Assembly (NCBI GenBank): GCA_016617855.1
Contig: JAECUM010016699.1
Location: 1-64,000, forward strand
DNA length: 64,000 bases
Direction of reading: 5' to 3'
Source: Megalonaias nervosa
Taxonomy: Eukaryota; Mollusca; Bivalvia; Unionida; Unionidae
The translations under genes were made by a program, and so were the position numbers. Below the pieces are notes generated by a model. It worked only from the letters and a program-made list of their open reading frames with translations. It ran no database searches and was not told the DNA's origin. Below are positions 45,540 through 57,860 of this stretch, one piece after another. Numbering within the stretch: position 1 is the stretch's first letter; every line of letters begins with the position of its first letter.

Positions 45540-46290
45540 TCTTCAGCTTGATGCTGATGCTGAAACATATTTTATATTGACCTAGACATCGATGAGCTAT
45601 ATCGCCATCTATTTTATAATTTAAATTTTCGTAACCGCAAATTTTATCCCGGATATTTTATTGTTTTAGTAGCTATTGTAGGTCATTGGGTGACTAATAA
45701 AAAAATTGAAAGAATTATTTAAATGAAAATGTGCAGGCTGCTGGATGATTATTTTATTTGTGCGTGGCTTCTTTTTCTAGTCTTCATGGTTTAAACCGCT
45801 CGGTTTCTATGTTCTTAGGCGGCGAATCCAGTAAGATTCCTTTTCGTTCCAGGTTTCGGAACTCCAGTTGGATTTGTGCTCAACTGCAATAAGTGTTATA
45901 TCACTGAATGTGTGGCCATGGGAAGAGAAATGTTCTGCAACTGGACTTCTGGAACAGCTTCTTTGTCATCCAATCAGATATATGAAGATTAATCCTTATG
46001 TGTAACTTTCAGTTTCTCCCACAAACTGAAGGATACAGATCTTACATGTGATGAGATAAATTACATTCTCTGTTTTGCACGTTCGGTTTGGACCCTGTAT
46101 GTTCAGTGTTAAACTAATTCCTGTTCTAGAAAATGTGCTGGTCTGTATCATATGTTGACAGGTTTTGCACCTACTATCGCCACAGGAGTCAAATTTACTA
46201 GGGTGGTCTTGTTTAGTGATTGACGTTAGCTTCGCCCAGACAAGGATGTCTGAGGTTTTTGGTCTCCGATAGGCTACAACTAGTTTGTTC
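45540..46290 (-). mobile_element. Penelope-like element, 3' end with GIY-YIG endonuclease
   Basis: Minus strand frames read CGDSRCKTCQHM (the Cys cluster before the nuclease), TGISLTLNI, NVIYLITCKICILQFVGETE (the GIY-YIG core in its Penelope form), SPVAEHFSSHGHTFSDI and WNEKESYWIRRLRT. These are the landmarks of Penelope C-terminal endonucleases in the right order. One or two frame breaks occur. A CTGAAGATAGCTAGCTGAAA word near 45,540 resembles the element's 3' terminal region. It sits in AA15 intron 2. Confidence 0.8.
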
Positions 46291-46628
46291 TGGAGGATTA
46301 ACTTAAATCAAGAAGACTTTAAAGCTAAGCTTGACACAGACTTGCTAAGCAATTATATTAATCACAACTAACATTTAATCAAAATGGGAAAACAATATAG
46401 ATTTGTCTTAATATCCTGGTTTGCAGCATGAAAATGTTTTATTTTCTTATGCTTGCTTGGCATCTTTAGGGACTTTGCTATTTTACAGATCACTTTTAGT
46501 CTCTATTTTCATCAGTTCAGTCGTGATCGTGAACTCGTTACCCTGAAAATGCACGAGTACTTTTTTCTGTTACATGAGTGAAATAATAACGAAAGATTTG
46601 AATTCTATCCAAATAATACTGAATCTAC

Positions 46629-47007
46629 CAGATCTGTACGTCCACTGCAACACACATCTTGCACAGCGAATGTTTGGAGGAATAGACACCTCGATGGAAT
46701 ATACTCTTTGTCCCTCTGGTGAGTAGAACTTCATGGGATCCCCTTGTCGTATTCCCTCCTCCATCATCAATGGGAGTCGGTCGAGACATTCTTGAGTTGC
46801 CTCAGTTTCATTATTTGGACACAGTTTGAATTCAAAATATTCTTTATGATGCGCCGTGATCGCGACCTTGACCTCTATACTAGGAGTGTCTTCTGGGTAT
46901 GACCTTGCTATGACTCCGAGGTCGTATATGCCAAAGCGTTCATTTTCGTATGGACCCTGGAGTGGATCGCCACAAACTCCACAGCGTCCACCATTGTTTT
47001 GGAAGTT
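46629..47007 (-). CDS. AA15 LPMO, exon 2 (catalytic core)
   Basis: Exon of 379 bp between TTTTACAG and G|GTAGAT, phase 0 in and phase 1 out, with 126 uninterrupted codons. It carries NNGGRCGVCGDP (conserved Cys pair after the N-terminal region), GVIARSYPE, KVAITAHHKEYFEFKLC with the second copper-brace histidine, and the aromatic strand RCVLQWTYRSG. Joining to exon 3 gives an unbroken YRSGNAW. The frame is fully open, unlike the exon-1 copy upstream and the tail downstream. The true first exon may therefore lie beyond 64 kb, or the gene died recently. Confidence 0.85.
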
Positions 47008-48825
47008 CTGTAAAATCGTGGTATATAACCAGTACTTTGCACATTTGTTTCTATTGCATTACAAGTGCAGGTGACTAGGACAGAATAATCTCGAAAGTTA
47101 TCGTTGTGACGAATAGTGTTTCGACGATAATTACATACGAAATATATCCTATTTTCTGTTTAGTCCTTGCTGCTTTCTGGCAACATTTACATTAGACTGT
47201 TGAACTTGTATACAAAGACCGTTCGCATATATAAGTTGAAAAAAAAAATTCTTTAAAATATTACTCACACCTCTGAAACCATTACATGGTGTGCTTACAT
47301 TTGTATCATTACTGCTATTCTCATTACATATGTCGAAACAGCCAACATTTATTTTATTTGCTTCTAATTTTCTCACCTTTTAGCGTATTCCTTATGATTG
47401 TGCGTACGATATTGCGGTCATACTTTTGCATTTAAAATATTAGTAAACATTCATTCCCAAACATGGACGTAAAACTGAAGGCAATTGCATTATGTTTCCT
47501 TACCGTTCTGAATCTGTTATTCAACAAATGCACAAAATTTGATGAATGATATTACTTGACAACATCAATACTGCGATTCATACAAATGATCAAAAGGAAT
47601 ACAATCTATATGTGTCCCAACTTAGAATTGCATGGCTACGACAAATTCTTGTGGAATTGTATTCAGGGTGAGCAGATCTTTTGAGTGTTTAAAGTTATTT
47701 GGTGCAAATTGAAAATTAGTAATTCTATGCATTAGATATCCAAGTTAGTAGACTGTTCCCACTCTTTTCTATGTAAAATGTATAATTTATTAACCTGATC
47801 GGGTTTCCTGTACCGAGGAGAAATTTCCAAATAATGTTTCTCCACTTGTCTGAAGTGCTTATTTCTAAGATGTGATATTCTGTTGAGTAGTGTAATACTT
47901 GTTTCCAAACGCATCATTTAAGGTGTCGAAATTGATCCTGAGGAATGGGACTTTTCTTTTTAAAAATTATCCATGTTTATGGTAATGAGATTTTCCAGAC
48001 TCGCGAATGAAATCATAATCGTTTTTGACTGGATATCAAAAAATGGTTGATCTATTAAGTAAATATTAATTACCATGCATTAGCTCGAAAGAGATGGTAC
48101 TTTGGCTTTTGATATCTGACTTGAACTAATAAAATAAAATGCGTGTTAAGTAGGAAGGGAATGACATAATACACATTCTATGAGTCAACTTAATATTTTG
48201 ATTACTGGACTCTTTCTTGTGGGCAAATGTAGAAGAAGGTAGTCAGGCTTTCAGAATTTTAGTAGATTAAAGGTATTTGTGTTCTGTTTGTAAGGTGAGA
48301 GTAAATCAGTGACGTGATTGTTCATAATTTTGTACAAGGTACAAGTACTCTTTTCATCATTTCTTTATGCAGTATATGCCATCCTGTTACAAAATTAAGA
48401 GGTTTTCTACAAGCATTATTTAGTAAACGAGAAGCTAGTCTAGCTGCATCATGTACTTTTTCCAGATTTTTTAATGGCACATAATGACCACGCTTCATAT
48501 AAATATTATCCTATTAGAATAGTAAATTAAGTGATTGCTGTTACGATTTTCTTTGAATAATGTGCTCATCGTCTTGTTTAGGTGCACCACACGATTTGAG
48601 GAGGACTCGATCATATCATCAATATAGTATGACCAACATCGATTAAAAGTTAAGGCAACTCACAATTTACAATTTGATGAAATCAACTGAATTTTCTCTC
48701 CACAGAATTAAAGTTCAGGGAAATAGTTCACCTACGCGTTTTTGAACAAGAAACGTTTGTTTGAGCTGGATTAAATTTGTATATCCAAAGGTTAGTCCAT
48801 TTTGACAGTTTCTAAAATTCAAAGT
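47008..48825. other. Intronic or intergenic stretch, little structure
   Basis: Short minus-strand frames (for example 47,732-47,917, ILHRKEWEQS) may be the C-terminal debris of the RT fragment at 48.8-49.0 kb. No confident feature. Confidence 0.35.
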
Positions 48826-49047
48826 TTAAAACACGTTGGGTGAAAATAGGTAAGAAGGATTAGTTGAGGAGTCATCTGCAAATAAGCGTGTGAGAGATTT
48901 TAAACTAGCTGCTATATCGTTAATATAGACAAGGAACAGGAACAGACCATGTGATACATTTGAATGGGGTTGTCTTACTTTTAAAATCTCTTTGCCAACG
49001 TTGATTCTGTAAGTTCTATTAGTTATGTAGTCTTTGAACCAAACCAA
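48826..49047 (-). pseudogene. LINE reverse transcriptase fragment
   Basis: The frame starts MVWFKDYITNRTYRINVG, has a decayed motif B region (SHGLFLFLVYINDIAASLKS, normally GSVLGPLLFLIYINDI) and LTRLFADDSS (motif C). The remainder on both sides is broken. Clade uncertain (CR1/L2-like). Confidence 0.65.
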
Positions 49048-49552
49048 TATTTTTCACCTTTGTTAATTTCAGCAACAAAACTCTATGCCACAAACTGTTA
49101 ACAAGCTTTACGACTATTCAAAGAAATTATGTGCGAAAGTTCATTTTCATTGATGTAATTATAATTGTGCTTATAATCGGGTTAGCAATATCTCATTGTC
49201 ACAGTTTGTCTACTGGAAACCTAATAAACGTACGATCAGCGATATGACACAATATGCGAAATTGAAGAGATGTGGATTATGTTTCACCAAAATTAAATAT
49301 ATGCGAGGACGCAAGTCTGCAGAATGTAAAAGCCCAACAAATGGTTAGATATTGAAAAACAGTACCATTTATTACCTTCGATTAAAGGTAAATCGTTTGT
49401 AATTTGCATCTACAAGTAACATATTGTTTGACACTTTCTTGCCCAGCAGCAGCAACATCATTTAACGTAATAACATCATAATAATAATAAGAAGAAGAAG
49501 AAAAAGAAGAAGACGAAGAAGAAGAAGACTCTATAGCCTTAAGCTAAGTAAT
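49048..49552. other. No gene seen; purine-rich simple repeats
   Basis: (AAT)n and (GAA)n runs at about 49,470-49,530. Confidence 0.5.
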
Positions 49553-50340
49553 AGGAAAGAATGAGAACCAACAAAATTTGTAAAATTCAACAAATGATTA
49601 ATTTCTCTAGAACACAAAGTGAAAACTGTAAAAAGACGGTATTGCGAAATAAATGCCAAATAATCCTACAATCTCGAACACAGGTCCTAATGATTAAAGT
49701 TCTGAACAAACCTTAGTGATATTCTAGTACAAATCCAACGCTGGAAGTGTTGATGTGCCTGTGCTGGCCTGTGTCGTAATGATGTGCCAACAGTCTTTTT
49801 TTTATTTACAACTATACAATTCAGTAAATATCCTTACTTGAAACTTCATTATAAATCTAAATCTCTATTTCCAAAAATGTTATTTTGACCACTTTGTATT
49901 TCTAGAGAAGAATAAACTGAATCAAATAATTTGAACAAATAAATTCCAGCCCGAATGAAATACTGGACACAACAATATTGCGACTGATTCTGCTTATATT
50001 TTACAGCACGAATGAATAATTTATAGAAAAGCAAGATTATATAGTCCTCTACATGACCTCAGATCACAATTTACATTTTTAATAAAAACCGTACTTGGAT
50101 AATTTCGTTCTGGAATGTTTTAAATGTTGACAAGATAAAATCAAAATTATAATCAGAAGGTCTGTCATTAAAATTATAATATAAAACTGTGGTAAACAAC
50201 AGGTAGACCCGGCAATTCATCCGGAATTTTCAATGTTTTATTGGAATCAATGATTCAGTTCAGATAGAAAATGAACTTGATTTCGGACAAGGTCAAATCC
50301 AAAATACACTTATCCATAGCATATAATGGATAAAAAAACT
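49553..50340 (-). mobile_element. Diverged gypsy-type solo LTR
   Basis: AAAATTTGTAAAATTCAACA and ATTTCTCTAGAACACAAAG parallel the U5 end of the LTR at 33.78 kb, in the same orientation. Similarity fades toward 50.3 kb. No internal region follows. Confidence 0.4.
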
Positions 50341-50371
50341 AACAAACATTGCAAGTTAAATAATAATGTTA

Positions 50372-50451
<80 letters not shown>

Positions 50452-50486
50452 TTCCGCAAATACCATTATTATTATTATCATTATTA

Positions 50487-50533
<47 letters not shown>

Positions 50534-50544
50534 GATGATGATGA
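50372..50544. repeat. Inverted (AAT)n / (ATT)n microsatellite pair
   Basis: About 80 bp of (AAT)n, a short spacer containing CCGCAAATACC, then about 70 bp of (ATT)n and a (GAT)n end. The two arms can pair into a long hairpin. Confidence 0.9.
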
Positions 50545-51087
50545 TAAAGCAACCTTCTTGAAATGTCACAGACTGGTTATATATAGAACTGAATATGTGT
50601 TTAATGATGCACTGCATGATATAGATAGGGGTCTGGCTGAGGCCATTTTACGCATGTGATCATGTGATCCATAATGTGCAGATAAAGAGTGAAATAAAGT
50701 TCTGTATCTGGAATATTTCAGATTTAACAAGAAACTATCTAGTGAACAGTCTAATTTGGATTGTAGTGATTTGATTAATTGTTTGCGTGATTTTGATATT
50801 TTTGCTCTGGTCGAGACTTGGGCCCATGATAAAATCGACGTAAGTTGGTTTCACCTGTTATATAAGTGTCCGAGATAAAGATCGTAATGCTCAACCTTAT
50901 TCTTGTGGTATTGCTTTGTATGTAAAGAAGATATAAAACATAACTTCAACATCAGTCAAATTTAGAGTAAATAAAAATATTGTTTGGTTGAAATTTTCCT
51001 CTTGTATACAACTATTCAGAAAGGCCTAATTTTTGGTGTAATACATATGTCACCTGAACACTCGTCAATACATGAAGAAGAAGACTT

Positions 51088-51345
51088 GTTTGTTGTTGTT
51101 GTTGTTGTGATTTGGATTCATAACGTAGCTTTAACAATTTTTCAGTCATATCGCTACGATGTCTGCAGTGTGCAGTTTATAGTGATGTCTAGCACTGGGC
51201 ATCATGCTGCAGTCATGTAGCATGATGTCTCACCCAGTCACATTATCCTGACACCAGGCCGACCAGTCCTAACACTAACCTTTTAATGCTGAGCGCCAAG
51301 TGAGGCAGCTGTTAGTACCATTTTTGTAAGTCTGAAGACTTGTTT
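51088..51345 (-). mobile_element. SINE, copy 4, inside LINE
   Basis: Minus orientation, with a (GTT)n tail on the left (51,090-51,108). Shares GATGTCTGCAGTGTG, GATGTCTAGCACTGGGC, CCTGACACCAGGCCG and GAGCGCCAAGTGAGGCAGCT with the other copies. The LINE endonuclease frame resumes after 51,350. Confidence 0.8.
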
Positions 51346-51681
51346 ACCATTATATAAAAGGAATTGGCACATTACAGAGTTATGTATCCTAATCACACAT
51401 TTATTATTGCTGGAGATTTCAATGCATATACCTCAACAGATCCTGGTTTTATTAAACATGACAGTAAGAAGATCATTGATAAGAATACTGCCTATGTCAA
51501 AGATACAGGGCGAAGAGAGAATAAAGGACATAAAGGATCTAAGTCACTATGGCGAGAATTTACTGATTTTTTCAGCTAACTGGAATGAGGATTGCAAATG
51601 GTAGATGTGGGGATGACAAAGGTATTGGAAACTTTACATGTATACAATATAACTCTGCTACAAGCATAGAATACTTAATTT

Positions 51682-51837
51682 TAGATCAACCATTATTTGC
51701 ATGAATATAGATCAACTATTATTTGCATGAATATAGATCAACCCTTATTTGCATGAATATAGATCAACCATTATTTGCATGAATATAGATAAACCATTAT
51801 TTGCATGAATATAGATCAACCATTATTTGCATGAATA
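51682..51837. repeat. 26-bp minisatellite with an octamer motif in every unit
   Basis: Six units of 26 bp (TAGATCAACCATTATTTGCA then TGAATA), almost identical. It grew from LINE endonuclease sequence. Each unit contains ATTTGCAT, the POU/Oct-factor octamer. Confidence 0.95.
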
Positions 51838-53620
51838 ACTACCTTTGGATTGGTAATGAATTGAATCTATTAATCAACCAATAATATTTCACTTGGATCT
51901 AGCTGATCCTGTTACCATCACAACTGATAATAATGAAAGTATTTCTCCAAGAGTGAGATATACATGGAATGAAACAGGAAGAAATATATTTGTTCAAAAT
52001 GCCAGCTCTGCACTATTAGAAAAATCTAACGCTATACTTACAATAATTGAAAAAAATCAACTCGATTCTGCCCTGAATTCATTCGTGGAGAGCATTTGTA
52101 AATCATCACAGAAAATGAAAGAAGATCAAAAGGATATCAATAAAGGAAGTGATTGATTTTTGGCCAACGAACAACCATGTTATGATGCAGAGTGTAATGC
52201 AGCTTTTGATACACTTAGAACCTTCAGCAATAATGATATGACAGATAACAACTCTTCATATAAGCACTATAGAAATATGTACAAAAACACAAGGCACAAA
52301 TGCAACCTATACGGAGAAGAGGAATAGGCAAAAAGACCTTTCAGGTATAAGACTAAAATGCATATGGAGATTTTTAAATTGTTCAGGCACCACGCATGCA
52401 ATAACTAACATTACCGGATGGTACCAGTACTTTGCGGAGTTATTTAATATACAATATGAGATGAACCAAACTTTTAGATTAAACGAAACAACTATTATTC
52501 GCCATGAACTGGACAGTAAAATAACACCCCTTCACAAAAAGGGGAATATAAATATGACCGAAAATAATAGAAGGATTGGCCTTTTACCAGTGCCCAGCAA
52601 AATATTTACTTCCATTTTAAATGAGAAAATAGGTAAAATAAGCAGATTAATATGTAAATATTTGAGAAAACAAAGAGGTAGGACTTATGCGCCTTTTTGA
52701 TGATTAGGAGAAAGTCTTTGATCGTATTGATAGGAGCATGCTTTATCATGAATTAAATGTAAATATTAGTAGTTAAATGGTTATTATACAAAAAGCCATA
52801 TATGCAACGTTAAAGATTATGTGAAAAAGCCAAATAACTTGACAGAAATATTTAACTTCCAGACTGGGTTAAGGAAAGGTTGTGTTATATCACATGTTTT
52901 ATTGTCATTATTCATAAATGATTTAAAGACACACATTTCTGACCAGAATAACGGTCTAACACTAGGATTTGCTAACTTATTTGCACTGTTGTATGCAGAC
53001 GACTTGTTCGCTTTTCCCGAAACTGCTACCCAGCTCAAAGAATTCTAAATAAACTAAATACAAAGAATTCTAACTAACCTAAAACAATACTGCAATATCT
53101 GGAAATTAAAGACAAAGCTGAAAAAACTAAAATTATAGTCTTTCAAAAAGGGGGATATTTAAGAAGATACGAAAGTTGGTATTTTCGTGATTACGTGATA
53201 GGATTAGTATCTTATGCATATCTTGGCTACATATTCTCTTCTAAAAAATCATGGCATATGTCATGGCACAAAACGCTAGCAGCACAAGCAGGACAGTCAA
53301 TTTATAGTTTAAAGAATAGATGTAATCGGTGCGGTAAACTGTCCCCAAAAATCTACTCCAAATATTTAGTACTAAAATAGCACCAGTTATCAATTATGGA
53401 TCGGAAGTCTGTGGTTTTTACAAAGAAATTGACATTGAAGATGTACATACGTCATTTTTCACATACGTCATTTTGCAAATATGTTATTGATATTAGAAAA
53501 CACATACCAAAGTTTGTTATTTTACCGAGTTGGGTAAAATACCTATCTAAGTAGTAAGATATAAAAGAATATGTAAGTAGTGGTTCAACTTTATTAAAGA
53601 TGATTGAGGATCGATAAAAA

Positions 53621-53735
53621 GGGGCGAACACTGTCACTATTACACTGACATGAGGCGAACACCGTCATTATTACACTGACATGGGGCGAACACTGTCACT
53701 ATTACACTGACATGGGGCGAACATTGTCACTGTTA
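53621..53735. repeat. 31-bp minisatellite, about 3.7 units
   Basis: Unit begins GGGGCGAACACTGTCACTAT and ends TACACTGACAT; near-identical copies. Confidence 0.95.
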
Positions 53736-53831
53736 GGTGAATAAAGTTAAGAATCTACTGTTTTCATACAGAATGCCAAAAGTCTGAGTTAGTCAAGGGG
53801 TGGATGATGAGAAACTCTTTTCATTATATTT

Positions 53832-54723
53832 TCTTATGTATATGTAAGTTAATCACTTGTTTGTTAGTTTTAAATTTATATTTTTATTTTATTCCATTAC
53901 ATGTTATTGTGATGATAATTTTGTCCAGTGGATTTGATTTTTTTAGAAATTCAATTCAGTTTTGTTTGACCTGATAAACAACCAGTAGTTGAAATATTGT
54001 ACCTAATTGCTGACCTTGATTCAGAAATCAGTAAGGCTTTTAGTAAACAACTTTTAAAAAAATTTTTATTCGTTCTAAGACTTAGATTCGTTTAGTGGAA
54101 CCAAGGCCATACGTGGAGTACGTGTCGATTAACATGTGTTTATTGTTACAAACTTTTGGTTTTCCCAGTGGGATGAAATTTTGACCCCCATCCGGGAATC
54201 TGTTTGCGTTTTAGTCGGGCTTATCACTCATGTTATCATAATAATTTGCCAGTTGTGCTTTAGACCTTTGAAGCTCAAAGGTGTTTTGTTGTGACCAGTT
54301 TGAGTTGAGTTTTTATTTTTTGGAATTAGTAATTTATTTACCCTGGAATACTAGTGCTCCTAAATTGATTCTTGGACAAATACATTTATTGAAAATTATT
54401 CGGAATTCCAAACTGGAATATTATTTTCTGTGATTCAACAAGAAACTGTTGAAACGGCAATACTTTGAAGGTTACAGCATACGTCATCGCCTTCCATCTT
54501 GGAATTTCATCGGGATTCGAACTGTGATTCATTTAGGACTTTTCGTTGATAGAACTTATATTTTTAATTATCGATAAATTTTGGATTTGATTCGTAAACC
54601 GTAAGACCTTTTTCTTATTTTTACCTTGTTTTTCTAGGGAAATAAATTATTTTGTAAATTTTACAAAGCTTGTTGTCTTCACTCTTTTCTTGTCACATTT
54701 TGTACGAGCCTAGACACGTATCA
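53832..54723 (+). repeat. 5' LTR of gypsy element 2
   Basis: Aligns with the LTR at 33.75-34.68 kb: CCATTACATGTTATTGTGAT, ATACGTCATCGCCTTCCAT, AGGGAAATAAATTATTTTGT, GAGCCTAGACACGTATCA. Decayed termini. Confidence 0.8.
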
Positions 54724-54888
54724 AGAAAATTTGGGTGCTCGTCCTTGGGATATATGAATTTTGGCTAAAATATTTCAGAAAATTGTTTTTTGAAATTTAA
54801 ATTCCCCTTGTTTTCAGAATTTTGTAAATCTCAAGTATTATTTCACGTTTTGTTTGAAATCTTTACTGAAATCAACAGGCTTTTAACA

Positions 54889-55430
54889 ATGCCATCAAAA
54901 GTGGAGATCTTTCTTTCAAATCCTACGCAGGAGCAGATGGATTGTTTCAAAAAAGATGAATTGCTTGAACTTGCCAGAAAATATGATCTTTCTGAGGCAA
55001 AAGCTTCTTTAACGAAGCAAGATATAAAAAAAAACAGTTTGGTTTAGTATTTGGTAGAAAAGAGTGTTTTGGATAAATGTGTTTAGGTTTCGATCCGTAA
55101 GTCTGTATCAGACTCTGACATAAAAGTAAAGGAATAAAAATTAAAATACAAGATGGAATTAGAGTTAAGAAAGCTGGAACTTCAGAAAGAATAAAAACAA
55201 ATGAAAATGCAGTTAGATAAGGAAGAATGAGAGAGAAAGTCAAATGCAGTTGCAGAAAGAAAAAATACAGTTACCGAAAGAAGAAAAACAAATGCTATTG
55301 GAGAAAGAGGAGAGAGAGAGAGAAACAAATGCATTTACAATTTGAGAAAGAGGAGAGAGAGAATGCATTTACAATTTGAGAAAGAGGAGAGAGAGAGACC
55401 AGAAGAAGAGAAACAAATGCATTAGAAAAT

Positions 55431-55494
<64 letters not shown>

Positions 55495-56410
55495 GCAAAG
55501 AGAGAAGGAAGAGAGGGAATATTAATTTAGAATAACAGAAATAGAGCTAGCAAGTGACATGCACGTTCCCACTTCACATACAAATTCAAGTTTTGATCTT
55601 ACTAAGAATATTAGGTTAGTGCCCCCTTTCAGAGAAAAAGAAGAAGACAAATATTTTCCTCGTTTTGAAAAAGTTGCTGAAAATTTGAAATGGCCAAGGG
55701 AGTATTGGACTCAATTATTACAATGTGTACTTATTGGTAAAGCTAGTGATATTTACCATTCACTGCCAGTTCAGCAAAGTGCTTACTGTGATCTGGTTAA
55801 GGAATGCATCTTAAACGGTTATGAGTTTGTCCCTGAGGCTTATCAGCAAAAATTCAGGAATTATAAAATAGAAGCTGGACAAATTCATGTCGAATTTGCA
55901 AGAGAGAATGAGTAGTTATTTGATAGATGGTGCTTAGCCCAAAAAGTTGATCAAGATTATGAAATTCTCAAACAACTTGTATTACTTGAAGAGTTCAAGA
56001 ACTCTGTCCATAGTGACATTAAGACTTATCTTGACGAGCATAAGATCGAAATCTTGGAAAATGCTGCTCGTGCAGCTGACGAGCATTTCTTAACTCATAA
56101 AGTTCCTTTTGTAGGCAAGTCTTCCACTCAGGAGTCTTCTGGTAAGAAGGTATTTCAGTCTAATACGATCCCTTCATAACTCAATCTGGCACAACTTTTA
56201 AAAATCAAGCTTCTGATAGCTTGATCAAAGATCCTTGTCTCTTTCTACGTGTACCTAATGCAAGAAGAAAGGACACTTTATTCCTGATTGCTTCAAATTG
56301 AAAAATAAGCATCGGAATCAAGACAGACCTATCGCAAATGCTCTTATTTCTAAGAGGTCAAGGTCACGGTCATGTGTTGAAAGCAATCTGACTTTATTAC
56401 GGAGAATTAT
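54889..56410 (+). pseudogene. Gypsy element 2 gag
   Basis: Starts MPSKVEIFLSNPTQEQMDCF. After KKDELLELARKYDLSE a poly-A frame break occurs at about 55,030. A highly repetitive Glu/Arg coiled-coil region (AGAGAG expansions at 55,310-55,490) precedes LVPPFREKEEDKYFPRFEKV and WTQLLQCVLIGKASDIYHS at 55,559-55,915. Several stops lie between here and the protease. Confidence 0.75.
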
Positions 56411-56419
56411 GAACCATTC

Positions 56420-56761
56420 ATGTTGAAGGGTTCCATATCACTCTTGGGTGATATGGCCAATCCCATCTCTATTAAAATTTTAAGGGACACAGGAGCTTCT
56501 CAGAGTCTTTTATTATCAGATACTTTACTTTTTTCTGAGACGTCTTCTTCTAATGAGAGTGTTCTTATTCAGGGATTAGAGTGCGGCTTTGTTAATGTTC
56601 CTCTCCATTCTGTAAATTTGTCATCAGACGTAGTCTCAGCACCCGTGACAGTCGGAATAGGGCATTCTTTACCCGTTCAGGGCATTCATTTATTACTAGG
56701 CAACTACCTAGCTGGAGATAAAGTTGTAGTTAATCAACTTGTAACTGACAAACCTTGTTAG
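56420..56761 (+). pseudogene. Gypsy element 2 aspartic protease region
   Basis: 113 open codons with ILRDTGASQSLLLSDTLLF, the DTGA active site, then LLGNYLAGDKVVVNQLV. Homologous to the end of element 1. It would cut the Gag-Pol polyprotein as a dimer. Confidence 0.75.
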
Positions 56762-57099
56762 GATCAGAAAGTCGATCCTATTGAAAAAGAATTCCCTGAT
56801 TTATATCCAGCTTGTGCAGTTACTACAGCTGTGACAAAGAAGGCTCTTGAGAATGATTTTGATAAGGAAAATATTCCTTTAGCTGGCACATGTATTGGTC
56901 AGGCTTTTGATGAGGTCACCTTTCACAGCTTATTTGGATCAATCAAAAGGTATTGATCACAATAATGCTCTTTTAACTACTCATTTTCTTTATTCTAATC
57001 AGGGTGACAAACGACAATCACTTGTCGTCGAACAGGAAGATCTCCTGTCTGTTTCAGGGGGCCATTAGTGAAACTGAAGCCACTGAAGTACCTGTCTGT

Positions 57100-57860
57100 T
57101 ATTTCATTAAAAATGGAATTCTTATGAGAAAATGGAGACATCCCGAGGTACCTCCTGGTGACGAGTGGTCAGTGAACTAGTTCCAAAATCTTACAGACGG
57201 GAAATGCTTAGTCTGGCCATTGAAACTCCTCTGGCTGGTCATTTAGGGATTAATAAGACTGATCACAAGATCTTGACTCAATTCTATTGGCCAAAAATCA
57301 AAAGTGATGTTTGTAAATACTGCAGTTCTTGTCACACTTGCCAATGGTAGGAAACCCAATCAGAAGATACCTAAGGCTCATCTGCAACCTGTTCCTGCAT
57401 TTGATGAACCATTTAGCAGAATAATGGGTAGATTGTGTTGGTCCCTTACCTAAGATCAAGTCAGGCAACTAATACTTGTTGACCTTTATGTGTGCGTCAA
57501 CAAGATTGCCAGAGGCAATTCCTTTGAGGAATATTAAAACAACAACCATAGTAAAAGCTTTGATAAAGGTTTTTACTAAATTTGGCCTCCCCAAATCTGT
57601 CCAATCTGATCACGGGTCAAAATTTAGGTCTGGAATTTTCCAGCTAATTATGCTTGAATCTGGCATCCAGCAATTCAAGTCAAAAGTGAAATTATGTTTC
57701 GACAGAACTTCAATCGAGAGAACTTTTGAGAGCAGTAATAGAGTTCTGTCTCTCTTGCTCATTCTTCAAAATTTTCTTCAGATTAGATATTACGGCCCTT
57801 ACAAAGTTAAGAAGAAAATGAACGAGTTGAATTATAATAATAGTACTCCTGGGATCTAAA
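57100..57860 (+). pseudogene. Gypsy element 2 integrase
   Basis: HHCC zinc domain: AGHLGINKTDHKILTQFYWP then CKYCSSCHTCQ. Catalytic core: LLTFMCASTRLPEAIPLRNI and VQSDHGSKFRSGIF (the second Asp of DDE in SDxGxxF). The end reads RYYGPYKVKKKMNELNYN, matching the GPY/F module after the core. Frame breaks at 57,170 and 57,350-57,480. Integrase joins element DNA to the genome. Confidence 0.8.

Larger units (their letters stand above)
50690..53620 (+). mobile_element. LINE with APE endonuclease and RT, decayed
   Basis: The endonuclease part shows a CVETW-like ALVETWAHDK (catalytic Glu) at about 50,800, FIIAGDFNAYTS at 51,400, and NFTCIQYNSATSIEYL before a minisatellite. The linker at 51,893-52,156 has ISPRVRYTWNETGRN. 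RT motifs follow: LPLHKKGN-type (52,530), YEKVFDRIDRSML (motif A, 52,705), GLRKGCVISHVLLSLFINDL (motif B), LLYADDLFAFPET (motif C). A SINE interrupts it at 51,088-51,345. The 3' end seems to resume at 58,293 after a gypsy insertion. Confidence 0.75.
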
